From: Methanocalculus taiwanensis
GTDB lineage: Archaea > Halobacteriota > Methanomicrobia > Methanomicrobiales > Methanocorpusculaceae
Direction: 5' to 3'
Assembly: GCF_024372745.1 (NCBI RefSeq)
Contig: NZ_VOTZ01000022.1
Span: 1-43,412 of the forward strand
DNA: 43,412 nucleotides
The notes below the pieces were generated by a model. The model did not search any database and was not told the origin of the DNA. It saw nothing but the letters and a program-made list of their open reading frames with translations. Within the stretch, counting starts at the first letter, position 1, and each line of letters begins with the position of its first letter. The position numbers and the translations under genes are program-made. Positions 1 through 8,196 of this stretch are shown in pieces.

Positions 1-123
1 ACCGATTGCGCAGGCATGATAGACCTCAAGGATCTTCTTGCCGTCGTCACTCAGCTCGACCTCAAGGTCGTCACAGAGTGTCCCGCAGAAGGGGCATATT
101 ACATCTGATACGATATTTGCCAT
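1..123 (-). CDS. fwdB: Formylmethanofuran dehydrogenase subunit B, N-terminal fragment
   Basis: The 41 visible codons start at ATG 123 and run off the left edge. They encode the first 41 residues of the catalytic subunit of tungsten or molybdenum formylmethanofuran dehydrogenase, the first enzyme of CO2 reduction in methanogenesis. Visible are Cys10, Cys13 and Cys17 in a CPFCGTLC motif, which is the CX2CX3C part of the cluster-binding site of this family, followed by a typical DDLEVE stretch. The metal-ligand residue lies beyond the window, so W type (fwdB) cannot be separated from Mo type (fmdB). A candidate TATA box and two inverted repeats lie just upstream. Confidence 0.88.
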   Translation of the reverse strand, partial: MANIVSDVICPFCGTLCDDLEVELSDDGKKILEVYHACAIG

Positions 124-214
124 AGACCAAACCTCGCTTTTATTCCACGCGCCCGAAAAAAGATGAGAGCAGGGGGCATATGCACCGGTACTCTCCGGGA
201 ACACGGCAGGTTGT

Positions 215-264
215 GTTCGTGTTTAAACGAACTATACGTCTATAGACGAACCAATACTATAAAT
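215..264 (-). promoter_or_regulatory. fwdB promoter with two operator-like inverted repeats
   Basis: On the minus strand a TATA-like box (TTTATAG, 258-264) lies about 25 bases upstream of a predicted transcription start near 235-238. Between them is a perfect 12-base palindrome, CGTCTATAGACG (237-248). Just past the predicted start is an 18-base element with GTTCG/CGAAC arms around GTTTAAAC (215-232). The hexamer ACGAAC occurs at 227-232 and 246-251. This placement suits a repressor that blocks polymerase. The rest of 124-314 shows no gene. Confidence 0.55.
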
Positions 265-314
265 AACCTTCTTTCGGAGCAGAGAAAGAGAAAAAATCGA
301 GGTGGTGGAAGAGA

Positions 315-560
315 TTAGCGCTCTTCCCTTTCCATTTTAATTGCTTTTTTGGGGCATTCCTGAGCACAGATCCCGCATCCCTTGCAATAGTCGAGATCTA
401 TCTCATGGTCTTCATTGATACAGCCATCAGGGCAGTACATTGCACAGAGTCCACAGGCATTGCATGCTTCACGATCGACCACCGGCCGGAAGGTTCTCCA
501 GGAACCGGTCAAACCGGCAGCTCCCTTCTTCGGCCTGCTCATTGCAACAGGATCATTCAT
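315..560 (-). CDS. porD: Pyruvate:ferredoxin oxidoreductase (pyruvate synthase), delta subunit
   Basis: An 81-residue ferredoxin-like subunit with two complete 4Fe-4S motifs: Cys33, 36, 39, 43 and Cys59, 62, 65, 69, the last Cys of each followed by Pro. It passes electrons between the TPP/cluster core and external ferredoxin. In methanogens the complex makes pyruvate from acetyl-CoA, CO2 and reduced ferredoxin for biosynthesis. The start at 560 overlaps the porC stop by an ATGA junction, so translation is probably coupled. It is the last gene of the por operon. A delta subunit of another 2-oxoacid oxidoreductase would look similar; assignment to pyruvate rests on PorB. Confidence 0.88.
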   Translation of the reverse strand: MNDPVAMSRPKKGAAGLTGSWRTFRPVVDREACNACGLCAMYCPDGCINEDHEIDLDYCKGCGICAQECPKKAIKMEREER

Positions 561-1084
561 AGAACCAGCTCCTTGTAGGCGGCCTCTGCCGCTTTCACAT
601 TCCGCTCATCTGAAAACATATCACGGATGGCAGCTTCCGCCGATTCACGTGAGATAACACCCATCCTGGCAAGCGCCCCGAGAACCGGTGTATTTAAGAT
701 GGGACTTCCAGATACGACGAGATCGACTGCAAGCGCAATGCCCGTGAGATCGATGGTGAGGACTTTGACTCCGGGGAGATCAACAGGATGTGGGCTGTTG
801 ATCAACACAGTACCCGCCTTCTGAATCCCCTGAAGTACATCAACGGTATCCATGATGCTCGCATCAAGGACAACAATCAGGTTCGGGGATCGGATCTGGG
901 AATAGATCTTGATAGGTTCGGAATCGATCCTGACAAACGAGGTGACAGGGGCACCCCGCCGCTCCGCACCATAGAAGGGGGCGGCTGTTGCGTGCTTCTT
1001 ATCAAGGAAGGCAGCCATCGCAAGGAGCCGGGCAGCTGTCACACCACCCTGTCCGCCACGGGAATGAATACGGATCTCAAACAT
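557..1084 (-). CDS. porC: Pyruvate:ferredoxin oxidoreductase, gamma subunit
   Basis: A 175-residue subunit of the usual size for the gamma chain. The N-terminus has the family signature RGGQGG (about residues 9-14), followed by AAPFYGAERRGAPV near residues 35-48, both typical of the pyruvate/ketoisovalerate oxidoreductase gamma domain. This chain completes the heterotetramer and lies near the CoA site in the family. The ATG at 1084 shares one base with the porA stop codon (TGATG junction), and the stop overlaps the porD start, so it sits in the middle of a coupled operon. Confidence 0.9.
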   Translation of the reverse strand: MFEIRIHSRGGQGGVTAARLLAMAAFLDKKHATAAPFYGAERRGAPVTSFVRIDSEPIKIYSQIRSPNLIVVLDASIMDTVDVLQGIQKAGTVLINSPHPVDLPGVKVLTIDLTGIALAVDLVVSGSPILNTPVLGALARMGVISRESAEAAIRDMFSDERNVKAAEAAYKELVL

Positions 1085-2193
1085 CAGGCATCAACCCCAA
1101 ACCAGTACTCTTCACCCATCCGGCGGTTCCTGACAAACTCAGCGATATCATCATAGGTGACTTCCTGGCCCCCAAGCCCTGCCACCACCGAGAAGAGAGA
1201 AGAATCGCGATACCTGGATTTGATCGAATCGGTGAGGACCCCACCAAAACCAAACGAGTATCCCCTGTCAAGCACAACGAGATCGCGGTCACTTATATCA
1301 AGTTCAGGGAAAGGCCTGAACCAGCGAATCCGCAACGAACCGGCTTTGATACCCTCTTTTCTAAGATTATCCACTGCAACTTCAGCTTCCTTTCCGAGTG
1401 TGCCCATTGAGACGATAAGAACATCCGCATCATCGCAGAGATACTCATCAACAGGCCCGTACTTCCGTCCAAACCGCATGGCAAACTCTTCTTCCGCATC
1501 CGCAATCACCGCAGGCGAATTCCTCATCGCCTTCTCAATCTCCCATCGGAACTTGAAATGATCACCAGGGCCGGTGAGTGTACCGTATCCTGCGGGATTC
1601 CCGGTATCTATTCTGTGCGGAAGAACCATCGGGGGGATATAGTCGCCGATCTCCACCGTCTCAAGGGACTGCATAATGTGCGAGAGGACAAAGCCGTCAA
1701 GATTCACCATCACAGGCAGGAGTATCCCGGTATTTTCTGCAATCCTAAAAGCCATCAGAGTGGTATCATATGCCTCCTGGACGGTTGAAACAAAGAGCTG
1801 GATCCAGCCGGTATCGCGCTGTGAGAAGGCATCGGTATGTTCAGCCCAGACATTCCAGCCGGGACCGAGGGCACGGTTTACGTTTGCCATCACGATCGGG
1901 AGGCGGGCACCTGCTGCCCAGTGGAGCATCTCATGCATATAGAGAAGACCATGGGAACTTGTCGCCGTAAAAGAACGTACTCCTGTGATCGAAGCGCCGA
2001 TACAGGCGGTCATTGCCGAGTGTTCGCTCTCAACAGGGATGTAACGTGCATCCATCTCACCGGCGGTGACGTACTCTGCGATCTGTTCAACAATCTCCGT
2101 CTGCGGGGTGATGGGGTATGCCGCAACCACTGCCGGTTTTGCTGCCTTTACAGCTGCCGCCACAGCTTTGTTTCCTGTTGCTACTGTCAGCAT
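1084..2193 (-). CDS. porA: Pyruvate:ferredoxin oxidoreductase, alpha subunit
   Basis: A 369-residue alpha chain carrying the YPITPQ motif (residues 26-31), which lines the pyruvate/TPP site in this family, a conserved ESEHSA (about 55-60), and GPGWNVWAEHTD (110-121). Domain order fits the family: pyrimidine-binding TPP domain first, then a transketolase C-terminal-like domain. With PorB it forms the catalytic core that condenses acetyl-CoA with CO2. It overlaps the 3-prime end of porB by 7 bases, consistent with coupled translation. Confidence 0.92.
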   Translation of the reverse strand: MLTVATGNKAVAAAVKAAKPAVVAAYPITPQTEIVEQIAEYVTAGEMDARYIPVESEHSAMTACIGASITGVRSFTATSSHGLLYMHEMLHWAAGARLPIVMANVNRALGPGWNVWAEHTDAFSQRDTGWIQLFVSTVQEAYDTTLMAFRIAENTGILLPVMVNLDGFVLSHIMQSLETVEIGDYIPPMVLPHRIDTGNPAGYGTLTGPGDHFKFRWEIEKAMRNSPAVIADAEEEFAMRFGRKYGPVDEYLCDDADVLIVSMGTLGKEAEVAVDNLRKEGIKAGSLRIRWFRPFPELDISDRDLVVLDRGYSFGFGGVLTDSIKSRYRDSSLFSVVAGLGGQEVTYDDIAEFVRNRRMGEEYWFGVDA

Positions 2194-3068
2194 TCTCCTG
2201 CCTCCTCTTTCGCAAGCTGTGCAATATTCTTCTCAATTGCCTGCTCAAGCTCATTCACTGCCGAATCGGATATGCCTTTGAATCTTCCCTGGACCGACAG
2301 GTATTCCCTGAGTGGAGCTCTTTTCTTCATTGCACTTTTTGAGGGGGAGCTGATTCTGAGTTCACCGTATTTTCTCTCCCAGAGCACCCAGGAGCCGGTC
2401 TTCACCGCAAGCTTTCCAACGGTAACAGACATATCCGATGCTATCCGCCATCCCGGAGGACACGGAGCCAGAATATGAATGAACGAGGGACCTGGTGTGG
2501 CAAGCGCGGTCTTCACCTTTTCATAGAGATCCTTTGGATATGCAGGTGTTGCAGTTGCCTGGTATGGAATGTTATGTGCTGCGACGATCCTATCGAGATC
2601 CTTCTTCGCATCGGTCTTTCCTCCGGGTGTCGTCGTCGTCCTCGCACCCATCGGGGTTGCACCTGAACGCTGCATTCCGGTGTTTCCATATGCCTCGTTA
2701 TCATAACAGATATAGAGGAAATCAGTTCCCCGTTCAAGGGCACCGGAGAGCGCCTGGATCCCAATGTCGATTGTGCCGCCATCACCGGCATAGACAATAA
2801 CGTTTGTCTTCTTACCCATGCTCGCAAATGCCTCGCTCATCCCGGACGCACATGCCGCCGCCGCTGCAAAGGCAATATTGTATACAGGAACTGAAAAGGA
2901 CGTATTTGGATAAATTCCCTGTAGAATACTGGTACAGCACGCAGGAACAACAAGCACCGTGTCGGGACCTGCTGCCTTCAGCACGTACCGGAGTGTAAGT
3001 GACGAAGTACATCCGGCACATGCTGTCGTGCATTTTTCAAGGTACTCTTCCTTTGGTATCTCAGCCAT
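2187..3068 (-). CDS. porB: Pyruvate:ferredoxin oxidoreductase, beta subunit
   Basis: The beta chain holds the TPP diphosphate-binding domain (GDGGTIDIG, then CYDNEAYGNTG) and Cys ligands of a 4Fe-4S cluster (Cys17 and Cys20 in ACAGC, plus Cys in VPACC and APCPPGW). The QRSGATP and HGIP-like HNIPY segments match pyruvate synthase better than ketoglutarate or ketoisovalerate enzymes. I place the start at ATG 3068, before the conserved AEIPKEEYLEKC; ATG 3077 is also possible. Longer reading to 3122 adds an unconserved tail. An AT-rich TATA-like stretch near 3085-3100 predicts a transcript starting close to the ATG, so the leader is short. First gene of the por operon. Confidence 0.92.
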   Translation of the reverse strand: MAEIPKEEYLEKCTTACAGCTSSLTLRYVLKAAGPDTVLVVPACCTSILQGIYPNTSFSVPVYNIAFAAAAACASGMSEAFASMGKKTNVIVYAGDGGTIDIGIQALSGALERGTDFLYICYDNEAYGNTGMQRSGATPMGARTTTTPGGKTDAKKDLDRIVAAHNIPYQATATPAYPKDLYEKVKTALATPGPSFIHILAPCPPGWRIASDMSVTVGKLAVKTGSWVLWERKYGELRISSPSKSAMKKRAPLREYLSVQGRFKGISDSAVNELEQAIEKNIAQLAKEEAGEC

Positions 3069-3123
3069 CAAAATCATATAATGTCTGTAATTAATGAATA
3101 TTGAGCCTTCGGATTTGTCCATC

Positions 3124-3708
3124 TCATCCGACAGGTGTAATAGTGGTGAGTGAGCCAGGAAACATCAGGGGGACGCGCAAGGGATGAATACCAGGCGAGA
3201 TGATCTCAATGACGGGCGAATCATATGATTTCAGGTTCACAATGCGATTTGGCCGGATGGCAAGTGTAACCATATCCCCGGGAACCAGAATCGGATCATT
3301 GTCTGGACGGATCGGGGAAGATACAGAGAAACAGCCAGGGCCTGGAGTGGGCAGAAAGAGCGGGGCATTTGGGATCATCTGGCCGATATGATCCCGTCCG
3401 ATGAGGTTGATGGTGATCCTCCTCAGATCCACCGGATCCGATCCCGGCAGAACCCGGACAGGCAACAGGATCAGATCGGCATACCTGGGATCATCATTCA
3501 GATCAACTGCAAAGATTGTTCCGGATACCACAACACCCGAACCCGCCCGTGAGGTACCCTTGTGCACTTCTGTACCAGCACCCTCTGAGAGTTCGAGTCC
3601 GGCAGAGAGGAGGGTATGGGAGAATACAGCGGCAACCACAACAAATGCTATCAGAACAATTGCTGACTCAAGCCCGGTGAGGGCATCATCCACCGAAACC
3701 AACCTCAT
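3124..3708 (-). CDS. Archaellin (archaeal flagellin) family protein
   Basis: About 194 residues from ATG 3708. The N-terminus is a class III prepilin-type signal: a short charged leader (MRLVSVDDALTG) with a likely prepilin peptidase cut after Gly, then LESAIVLIAFVVVAAVFS, a hydrophobic helix very like Methanospirillum-type archaellins. The remainder is a beta-rich globular domain. The longer reading to 3837 has no signal and is rejected. The start lies 23 bases inside the upstream archaellin gene. No archaellum motor or assembly genes are in the window, so assembly must depend on genes elsewhere. A pilin or minor archaellin role is possible. Confidence 0.78.
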   Translation of the reverse strand: MRLVSVDDALTGLESAIVLIAFVVVAAVFSHTLLSAGLELSEGAGTEVHKGTSRAGSGVVVSGTIFAVDLNDDPRYADLILLPVRVLPGSDPVDLRRITINLIGRDHIGQMIPNAPLFLPTPGPGCFSVSSPIRPDNDPILVPGDMVTLAIRPNRIVNLKSYDSPVIEIISPGIHPLRVPLMFPGSLTTITPVG

Positions 3709-4237
3709 AATATTTATTTGCAACCAGCGTTTCGGGCACTCTGCACCGTATGTTGACAGGAACTCCCCGCGGAGGGGCGATAGTAAGCATAAACTCCGTT
3801 CCGGAAACAATGGCAGCAGGAATGAGCTCGAGCTCAACCCTGACGATCTCCCCCTCAGAGAGGAACGCGTTAGTTTCTCTCTCAGAAACCCATGACAGTG
3901 TCACATCGGATGCAGGAACCTCGTATATCTTCTCATTTGTCATAAGCGTATACCTAATCCCCGATGCTGAGATTCCCTCGCCATTCAACCCGCATGAAAA
4001 GACAACTCTCCTGAGACACACACCCAGATCATTCGCCTGCCCGACGACAGTGCCCATTACCATCACCGCTGTAGGGGATCTGCCCGCATCCATCGTGATC
4101 TCCTTCGCCTTGTCGGCTGAAGAAAAACCTGATCCGAGGATAACAAAAGAAAAGACCGCAGCGACCACAACAAACGCAATCAGGACTATTGCGGCCTCCA
4201 ATCCGGAGAATCCATCCTCATCTGCCATACGGATCAT
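3686..4237 (-). CDS. Archaellin (archaeal flagellin) family protein, upstream copy
   Basis: About 183 residues. It has the same architecture as its downstream neighbour: short leader ending in DGFSG, then LEAAIVLIAFVVVAAVFSF and a beta-rich body. I use ATG 4237, preceded by AAGG; ATG 4228 is also possible, while 4240 would be TTG. The body contains Cys residues in GVCLRR, FSCGLN and NIRCRV, which is unusual for archaellins. The helix shared with the next gene suggests tandem duplication followed by divergence. The stop lies 23 bases inside the next gene, so the two are probably co-translated. Confidence 0.78.
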   Translation of the reverse strand: MIRMADEDGFSGLEAAIVLIAFVVVAAVFSFVILGSGFSSADKAKEITMDAGRSPTAVMVMGTVVGQANDLGVCLRRVVFSCGLNGEGISASGIRYTLMTNEKIYEVPASDVTLSWVSERETNAFLSEGEIVRVELELIPAAIVSGTEFMLTIAPPRGVPVNIRCRVPETLVANKYYEVGFGG

Positions 4238-4309
4238 CAAACCTTATAATATCGTCCTCAGCAGGATACACGCCGATCTAAACCTCAATCATATCCGGAG
4301 GGATTTTTC

Positions 4310-4378
4310 CCGGCTTTTAAAGCCGGTGAACCATCCTGCCCAGGGATAGTGACCACAGGCGGGTTTTGCTCCCGCCTG
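4310..4378. terminator. Two short hairpins between the archaellin genes and the ABC operon
   Basis: The 230-base gap 4238-4467 holds no convincing ORF but two inverted repeats. CCGGCTTT/AAAGCCGG (4310-4326, arms 8 bases, almost no loop) lies just after a T-run. CAGGCGGG/CCCGCCTG (4356-4363 with 4371-4378) has a 7-base TTTTGCT loop. They lie upstream of the archaellin start and downstream of the ABC permease start region on the minus strand, that is between the stop of the permease gene (4468) and the archaellin promoter, so they may end the ABC operon transcript. Confidence 0.4.
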
Positions 4379-4467
4379 CACATAGTAATCGTCCTGATAC
4401 CAGATCACCTTTCCAGTATATTCTCAAAGAAAAGGGATATTTCTTTTCAAATTGACCCCGGGATTAA

Positions 4468-5646
4468 TTATTCATGCCGAAGCGCCTCAATCGGATTTGC
4501 TTCCGATGCCTTCCATGCCGGGTACAGCCCCGAGAGTACCGATGTCCCCACCCCAAAGACCATGCCGATGGGGATATAAATGAGGCTGGAAGGGGCTAGA
4601 AGATAGCTTGTATTCTCAAGCATTATAAGGAGCGCCACGTACCCGCCTGCGACAGAGAGTAATCCGCCGACCAGTGATCCTGCTATTCCAAGCAGGAGCG
4701 ATTCATAAAAGAACATACGCCGTATCTCCCGCCTGAGGCATCCAATCGAACGGAGCACCCCAATCTCACGGTACCGCTCCATCACCGACATCATCATCAC
4801 ATTGAAGATCGAGACACCGGCAACAATAAGGGATATCCCCCCGATTGCTATGGTGAATGTTGAGATCCTGCCAAAGGTTTCAAGGATCGTAGAGAGTATG
4901 GCACGGGTATCATAGACATCCACCTCAGTCTCCCTCCTGTTTAATGATTTTTCTATAGACTCCTTCACTCCTTCGATCTCCTCCAGGCTCCGCACCTTCA
5001 CAATGACACTATCATACCCTGTAGGGCTGTAGGTACTCTCAAACCATCGATCAGAGACGATAACTGCATTATCGCTGTTGATATCAAAACCCATCCCCCG
5101 TTCTTCCAGGATTCCCACAACACGGAGGCTCTGTCCAAAAGCCCCGATTGAGAAACGGCTCCCGGTCTTCATTGAATACGTCTCAGCAAGGCGGGGACCA
5201 ACCATTGCGCCGGATGCACCCCGGAGGTACTGCCCGTCAGATAATTCCAGAAGGAGCGGGACATCTGATGTCCTCATTCCATAAAGGGCAGCATACCCGG
5301 TCTCGCCGCCGACCCTGATCCGCTCACCGCCCGAATAGACCGGAATCACAGTATGGGGAACCGATGCCCTGGTGATACGCTCCAGCTGGCGGGAAGTGAT
5401 CAGATCATCCGATGCAATCCCCCCGCCCCGACCCATGGCACTGCCCCCGGTATGGGGGATAACGACGATCGTATCACCAACAGTTGTCAGATCCTCTGAA
5501 ATCGAGAGGACGAGAGAAGAGCCGAGGATACCCATTGACGTAATTGCAACCACACCGATGATGATCCCGATCATTGCAAGAAGGGAACGGAGCCAGTGGA
5601 GCCTGAGGTTCCTGACTGCAAAGAGGAGGAATATCGGCCGGTTCAT
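4468..5646 (-). CDS. ABC transporter permease, MacB/FtsX type
   Basis: A 392-residue permease: N-terminal membrane helix (about 15-40), a large extracellular MacB periplasmic-core-like domain (about 45-250), and three C-terminal helices in an FtsX domain (about 265-385) ending PAWKASEANPIEALRHE, the usual close of this family. Such permeases couple an ATPase to mechanical transmission or lipoprotein/peptide export rather than to a classic substrate tunnel. It overlaps the ATPase stop by an ATGA junction. Last gene of a four-gene operon (YIP1, CARDB-like, ATPase, permease). Substrate unknown. Confidence 0.88.
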   Translation of the reverse strand: MNRPIFLLFAVRNLRLHWLRSLLAMIGIIIGVVAITSMGILGSSLVLSISEDLTTVGDTIVVIPHTGGSAMGRGGGIASDDLITSRQLERITRASVPHTVIPVYSGGERIRVGGETGYAALYGMRTSDVPLLLELSDGQYLRGASGAMVGPRLAETYSMKTGSRFSIGAFGQSLRVVGILEERGMGFDINSDNAVIVSDRWFESTYSPTGYDSVIVKVRSLEEIEGVKESIEKSLNRRETEVDVYDTRAILSTILETFGRISTFTIAIGGISLIVAGVSIFNVMMMSVMERYREIGVLRSIGCLRREIRRMFFYESLLLGIAGSLVGGLLSVAGGYVALLIMLENTSYLLAPSSLIYIPIGMVFGVGTSVLSGLYPAWKASEANPIEALRHE

Positions 5647-6314
5647 TGTATCCTCCCATCTACAATGTTGATCACACGATCAGCATACCGGGAGAGAGTC
5701 GGATCGTGAGTAACCATAATGATGGTCTTCCCTTCCTCTTTCCTGAGATGTGAGAGGAGATCCATGATCTGTGCGCCGGTCTTTGTATCGAGGTTCCCGG
5801 TCGGCTCATCGGCAAGCAGAATCTCGGGATTGTTGATCAATGCCCGTGCAATCGCGACCCTCTGCTGCTGGCCGCCGGATAGCTCTGAGGGTTTATGTTC
5901 GAGCCGCTCTTCACTGATACCGACAGCTGAGAGAATGTTTCTGCACCTATCAGTACACACATCCGAACCGCCATTGAGTATAAGCGGGAGCCTGACGTTC
6001 TCTATCGCCGAGAGGAGCGGTATTAAGTTGAATTGCTGAAAAATAAAGCCGAGATGGCGGCGGCGCAGGATTGTCAGTTGATCATCACTCATCTCACCGA
6101 TATTCTGATCGCTTATGAATACCTCGCCATCTGTGGGGGTGTCAAGACACCCCATCATATTCAAAAGAGTGGATTTTCCTGAGCCTGAGGGCCCCATGAT
6201 CGCGATAAATTCCCCTTCATCGATCGAGAGGCTCACGTGATCAAGAGCAATGACATCCCCGCTCTTTAGAGAGTATATTTTTGAAACATCCTTGAACCGG
6301 ATCGCTGTCTTCAT
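5643..6314 (-). CDS. ABC transporter ATP-binding protein, LolD/MacB family
   Basis: A complete 223-residue ATPase. Walker A is GPSGSGKST (41-49), the Q-loop is in FQQFNL, the signature is LSGGQQQRVAIARAL, Walker B runs ILLADEP with the TGNLD D-loop, and the switch His is in VTHDP. Those features and the LIPLLSAIENV segment are typical of the MacB/LolD subgroup. It energises the FtsX-type permease encoded next (4-base overlap). Its own start overlaps the stop of the upstream secreted protein, so the unit is tightly coupled. Confidence 0.93.
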   Translation of the reverse strand: MKTAIRFKDVSKIYSLKSGDVIALDHVSLSIDEGEFIAIMGPSGSGKSTLLNMMGCLDTPTDGEVFISDQNIGEMSDDQLTILRRRHLGFIFQQFNLIPLLSAIENVRLPLILNGGSDVCTDRCRNILSAVGISEERLEHKPSELSGGQQQRVAIARALINNPEILLADEPTGNLDTKTGAQIMDLLSHLRKEEGKTIIMVTHDPTLSRYADRVINIVDGRIQ

Positions 6315-7441
6315 CGTTTCTTACGTGAGTAGACGAGAGCTCCGGCTACGATCGCAGCAGACAGCACGATGATCCCGATCACCAGAGGGGAAAGGCCTCC
6401 TTCCTGCTCTGCAACCGGCATCATGCCTGATTGAATCGTCACATGAGTAATCTCTTCATAGAGGTTTCCATCATCATCCCGGTACCTGGTGACAAGAGGC
6501 ACTTTCTCAGCTTCTTGTGCAGCAAATGTCACCTCAAACGAGGAGAAATCATCTGCATCAAGCGCCCCGACAACATATACCCTGAACGGATCAATTGGTT
6601 CAGCCGGCTCCCTGGTTGTCATCACGACCGAACGGGCGGTTTCAAGGCCGGCATTCGAGACATCGCCAGTGATCCGGTAGCCCCCGGCGATTGATGAGAC
6701 CTCCACATTCGAGACAATCGGCTCAGCCACCCGCTTGGCGGTGCCCGGCACAACCGGGAGGGTAAGAGATACAACATGACGATTCTGGCCATTCCGGTAT
6801 TCGACATTGAAAGAGATGACGCCTTCAGCAGTTGGAGTTACAGAAAAGGTCGCATTACTCTTCTGCCCTGAATTAAGTGTTCCGATAAATGCAGATGTCG
6901 GGACAACATCAGCTATCCCTGTTGAAGGGGTTATTGTGACACCAGAGAGTGCATTTTCACGCGGGTTTCCAACAGATATGGTGACTGTATCTTTCCTCCC
7001 CTCCATGAAGGTGTCTGGTCGAACGGAAATTCCTGCATCAATCTGGGTTTTATCAACCTTCACTGGAACCGGAAACATCATGTTGCCCGTCGGCATAAAA
7101 TTCAGCGAGAAACGGGGATAGAAGATACCTTCCTCACTCCCTGCCCGGACTGTGAAGCTTGTCGTCATGGTATCTCCGGATCCAAGCCTCCCGATGCCCG
7201 TGTAGTGGGGGCTCTCGATCACATAGATGCTGCGTGTCCCCTGGAGATTTACTCGTGATAATTCGACTGGATCAGTGCCTGTATTCTTTATAACGATAGT
7301 CACTGTTCCGGTATCATCGGGGAAAAAGATCTTTGGATCGAGCGATACATCGATCACCCCGATCTGTGAGGCGGCTCCTGTTGCACCAAGACCAGTTGAC
7401 AGTGCAATAGCGAGAGCCAGAAGAACCAGATAATGTCTCAT
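6311..7441 (-). CDS. Secreted CARDB/NEW3-like accessory protein of the ABC operon
   Basis: 376 residues with an N-terminal signal peptide (hydrophobic 4-20, Ala-rich cleavage region near 22-25), several immunoglobulin-like beta domains of the COG1361 type (repeated patterns such as VTIVIKNTGTDPVEL and VTISVGNPRENALSG), and a C-terminal helix (about 350-370) followed by SRKKR. It is thus anchored in the membrane with its body outside the cell. In archaeal operons with MacB-type ABC genes such proteins are presumed to bind or guide the substrate; that is inferred from context. One base overlaps the YIP1 stop. Confidence 0.8.
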   Translation of the reverse strand: MRHYLVLLALAIALSTGLGATGAASQIGVIDVSLDPKIFFPDDTGTVTIVIKNTGTDPVELSRVNLQGTRSIYVIESPHYTGIGRLGSGDTMTTSFTVRAGSEEGIFYPRFSLNFMPTGNMMFPVPVKVDKTQIDAGISVRPDTFMEGRKDTVTISVGNPRENALSGVTITPSTGIADVVPTSAFIGTLNSGQKSNATFSVTPTAEGVISFNVEYRNGQNRHVVSLTLPVVPGTAKRVAEPIVSNVEVSSIAGGYRITGDVSNAGLETARSVVMTTREPAEPIDPFRVYVVGALDADDFSSFEVTFAAQEAEKVPLVTRYRDDDGNLYEEITHVTIQSGMMPVAEQEGGLSPLVIGIIVLSAAIVAGALVYSRKKR

Positions 7442-8103
7442 CAGAATACCCCATATGATGCGATAACTATGATCAGATAGATCACAACCGGAATAATAAC
7501 TGTGATCCCTGCATCCCGTGTAGTAAGATTCCGTGCATGGCGGATACCATAGTACCAGATATTAGCAGCCCAGATCATGAAGACAACAGAGAGGAATGTC
7601 TGAAGGAGGGTAAAATCTGCCATCACCGGCTGGTTCAGAAACAATTCGGTTGCCTGCTCAACAGCTGTTGGATCCATAATATCATGGATGACTGGTGCAA
7701 CCACCTGATCACCAATCATTACCAGATAGGCAATACCGATAGCGGCTGCGGCAATCAGCGGTGCCATCCCATACCCGACTGCCTCAAGCACCTTCTTCAC
7801 CGATCCTTCTCCATGGAAGGCCATGCTTATCAGATAAAAGATTACAGAAGCAACAATCCAGACAATGATACCTCCAATGAAGCCACCGATAGCTCCAAAG
7901 ATCGTAATGACGCCTCCATACCCCTCAAGGGCAACATCATACATCGGAGCCATAAGTGCGGCCATCTGGTATCCGGCAACTGCCGAGAGTAGACTATAGA
8001 TACATACTATGCCAAGCGGCAGGCCAAGTGCCGCCTCCTCGTTTGAATGTTCTCCAAAGAACTCATCTGGTCTGAAAAGTGCTGTAATACTATTCGATGC
8101 CAT
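7441..8103 (-). CDS. YIP1 family membrane protein
   Basis: A 220-residue protein with about five membrane segments (roughly 30-50, 70-95, 105-130 region, 155-180, 195-218), matching the YIP1 domain layout: a soluble start (RPDEFFGEH), then Gly/Ala-rich helices, and a central FHGEGSVKKVLEAVGYGMAP motif typical of the family. Function in archaea is not established. It is the first gene of the four-gene ABC operon and sits behind an operator-like promoter (8118-8163), suggesting a regulated membrane-stress or export unit. Confidence 0.78.
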   Translation of the reverse strand: MASNSITALFRPDEFFGEHSNEEAALGLPLGIVCIYSLLSAVAGYQMAALMAPMYDVALEGYGGVITIFGAIGGFIGGIIVWIVASVIFYLISMAFHGEGSVKKVLEAVGYGMAPLIAAAAIGIAYLVMIGDQVVAPVIHDIMDPTAVEQATELFLNQPVMADFTLLQTFLSVVFMIWAANIWYYGIRHARNLTTRDAGITVIIPVVIYLIIVIASYGVF

Positions 8104-8117
8104 TGCCTGTTCACCAC

Positions 8118-8163
8118 CGGTACCTGATCACGGTACCTGAGAATGTAAAACATATGTTACATT
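8118..8163 (-). promoter_or_regulatory. Promoter of the YIP1-ABC operon with paired repeats
   Basis: Two direct copies of CGGTACCTGA (8118-8127 and 8131-8140), each with a palindromic GGTACC core, lie 13 bases apart. Further upstream for the minus strand is an AT-rich symmetric element with AATGTA (8142-8147), ACATATGT (8150-8157) and TACATT (8158-8163), which also supplies the TATA-like sequence. The transcript would start near 8127, so the repeats straddle the start. This is a plausible regulator site; the regulator is unknown. Confidence 0.45.
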
Positions 8164-8196
8164 TGTACTTATTACTTCTCATCACAAAACCCCAAT

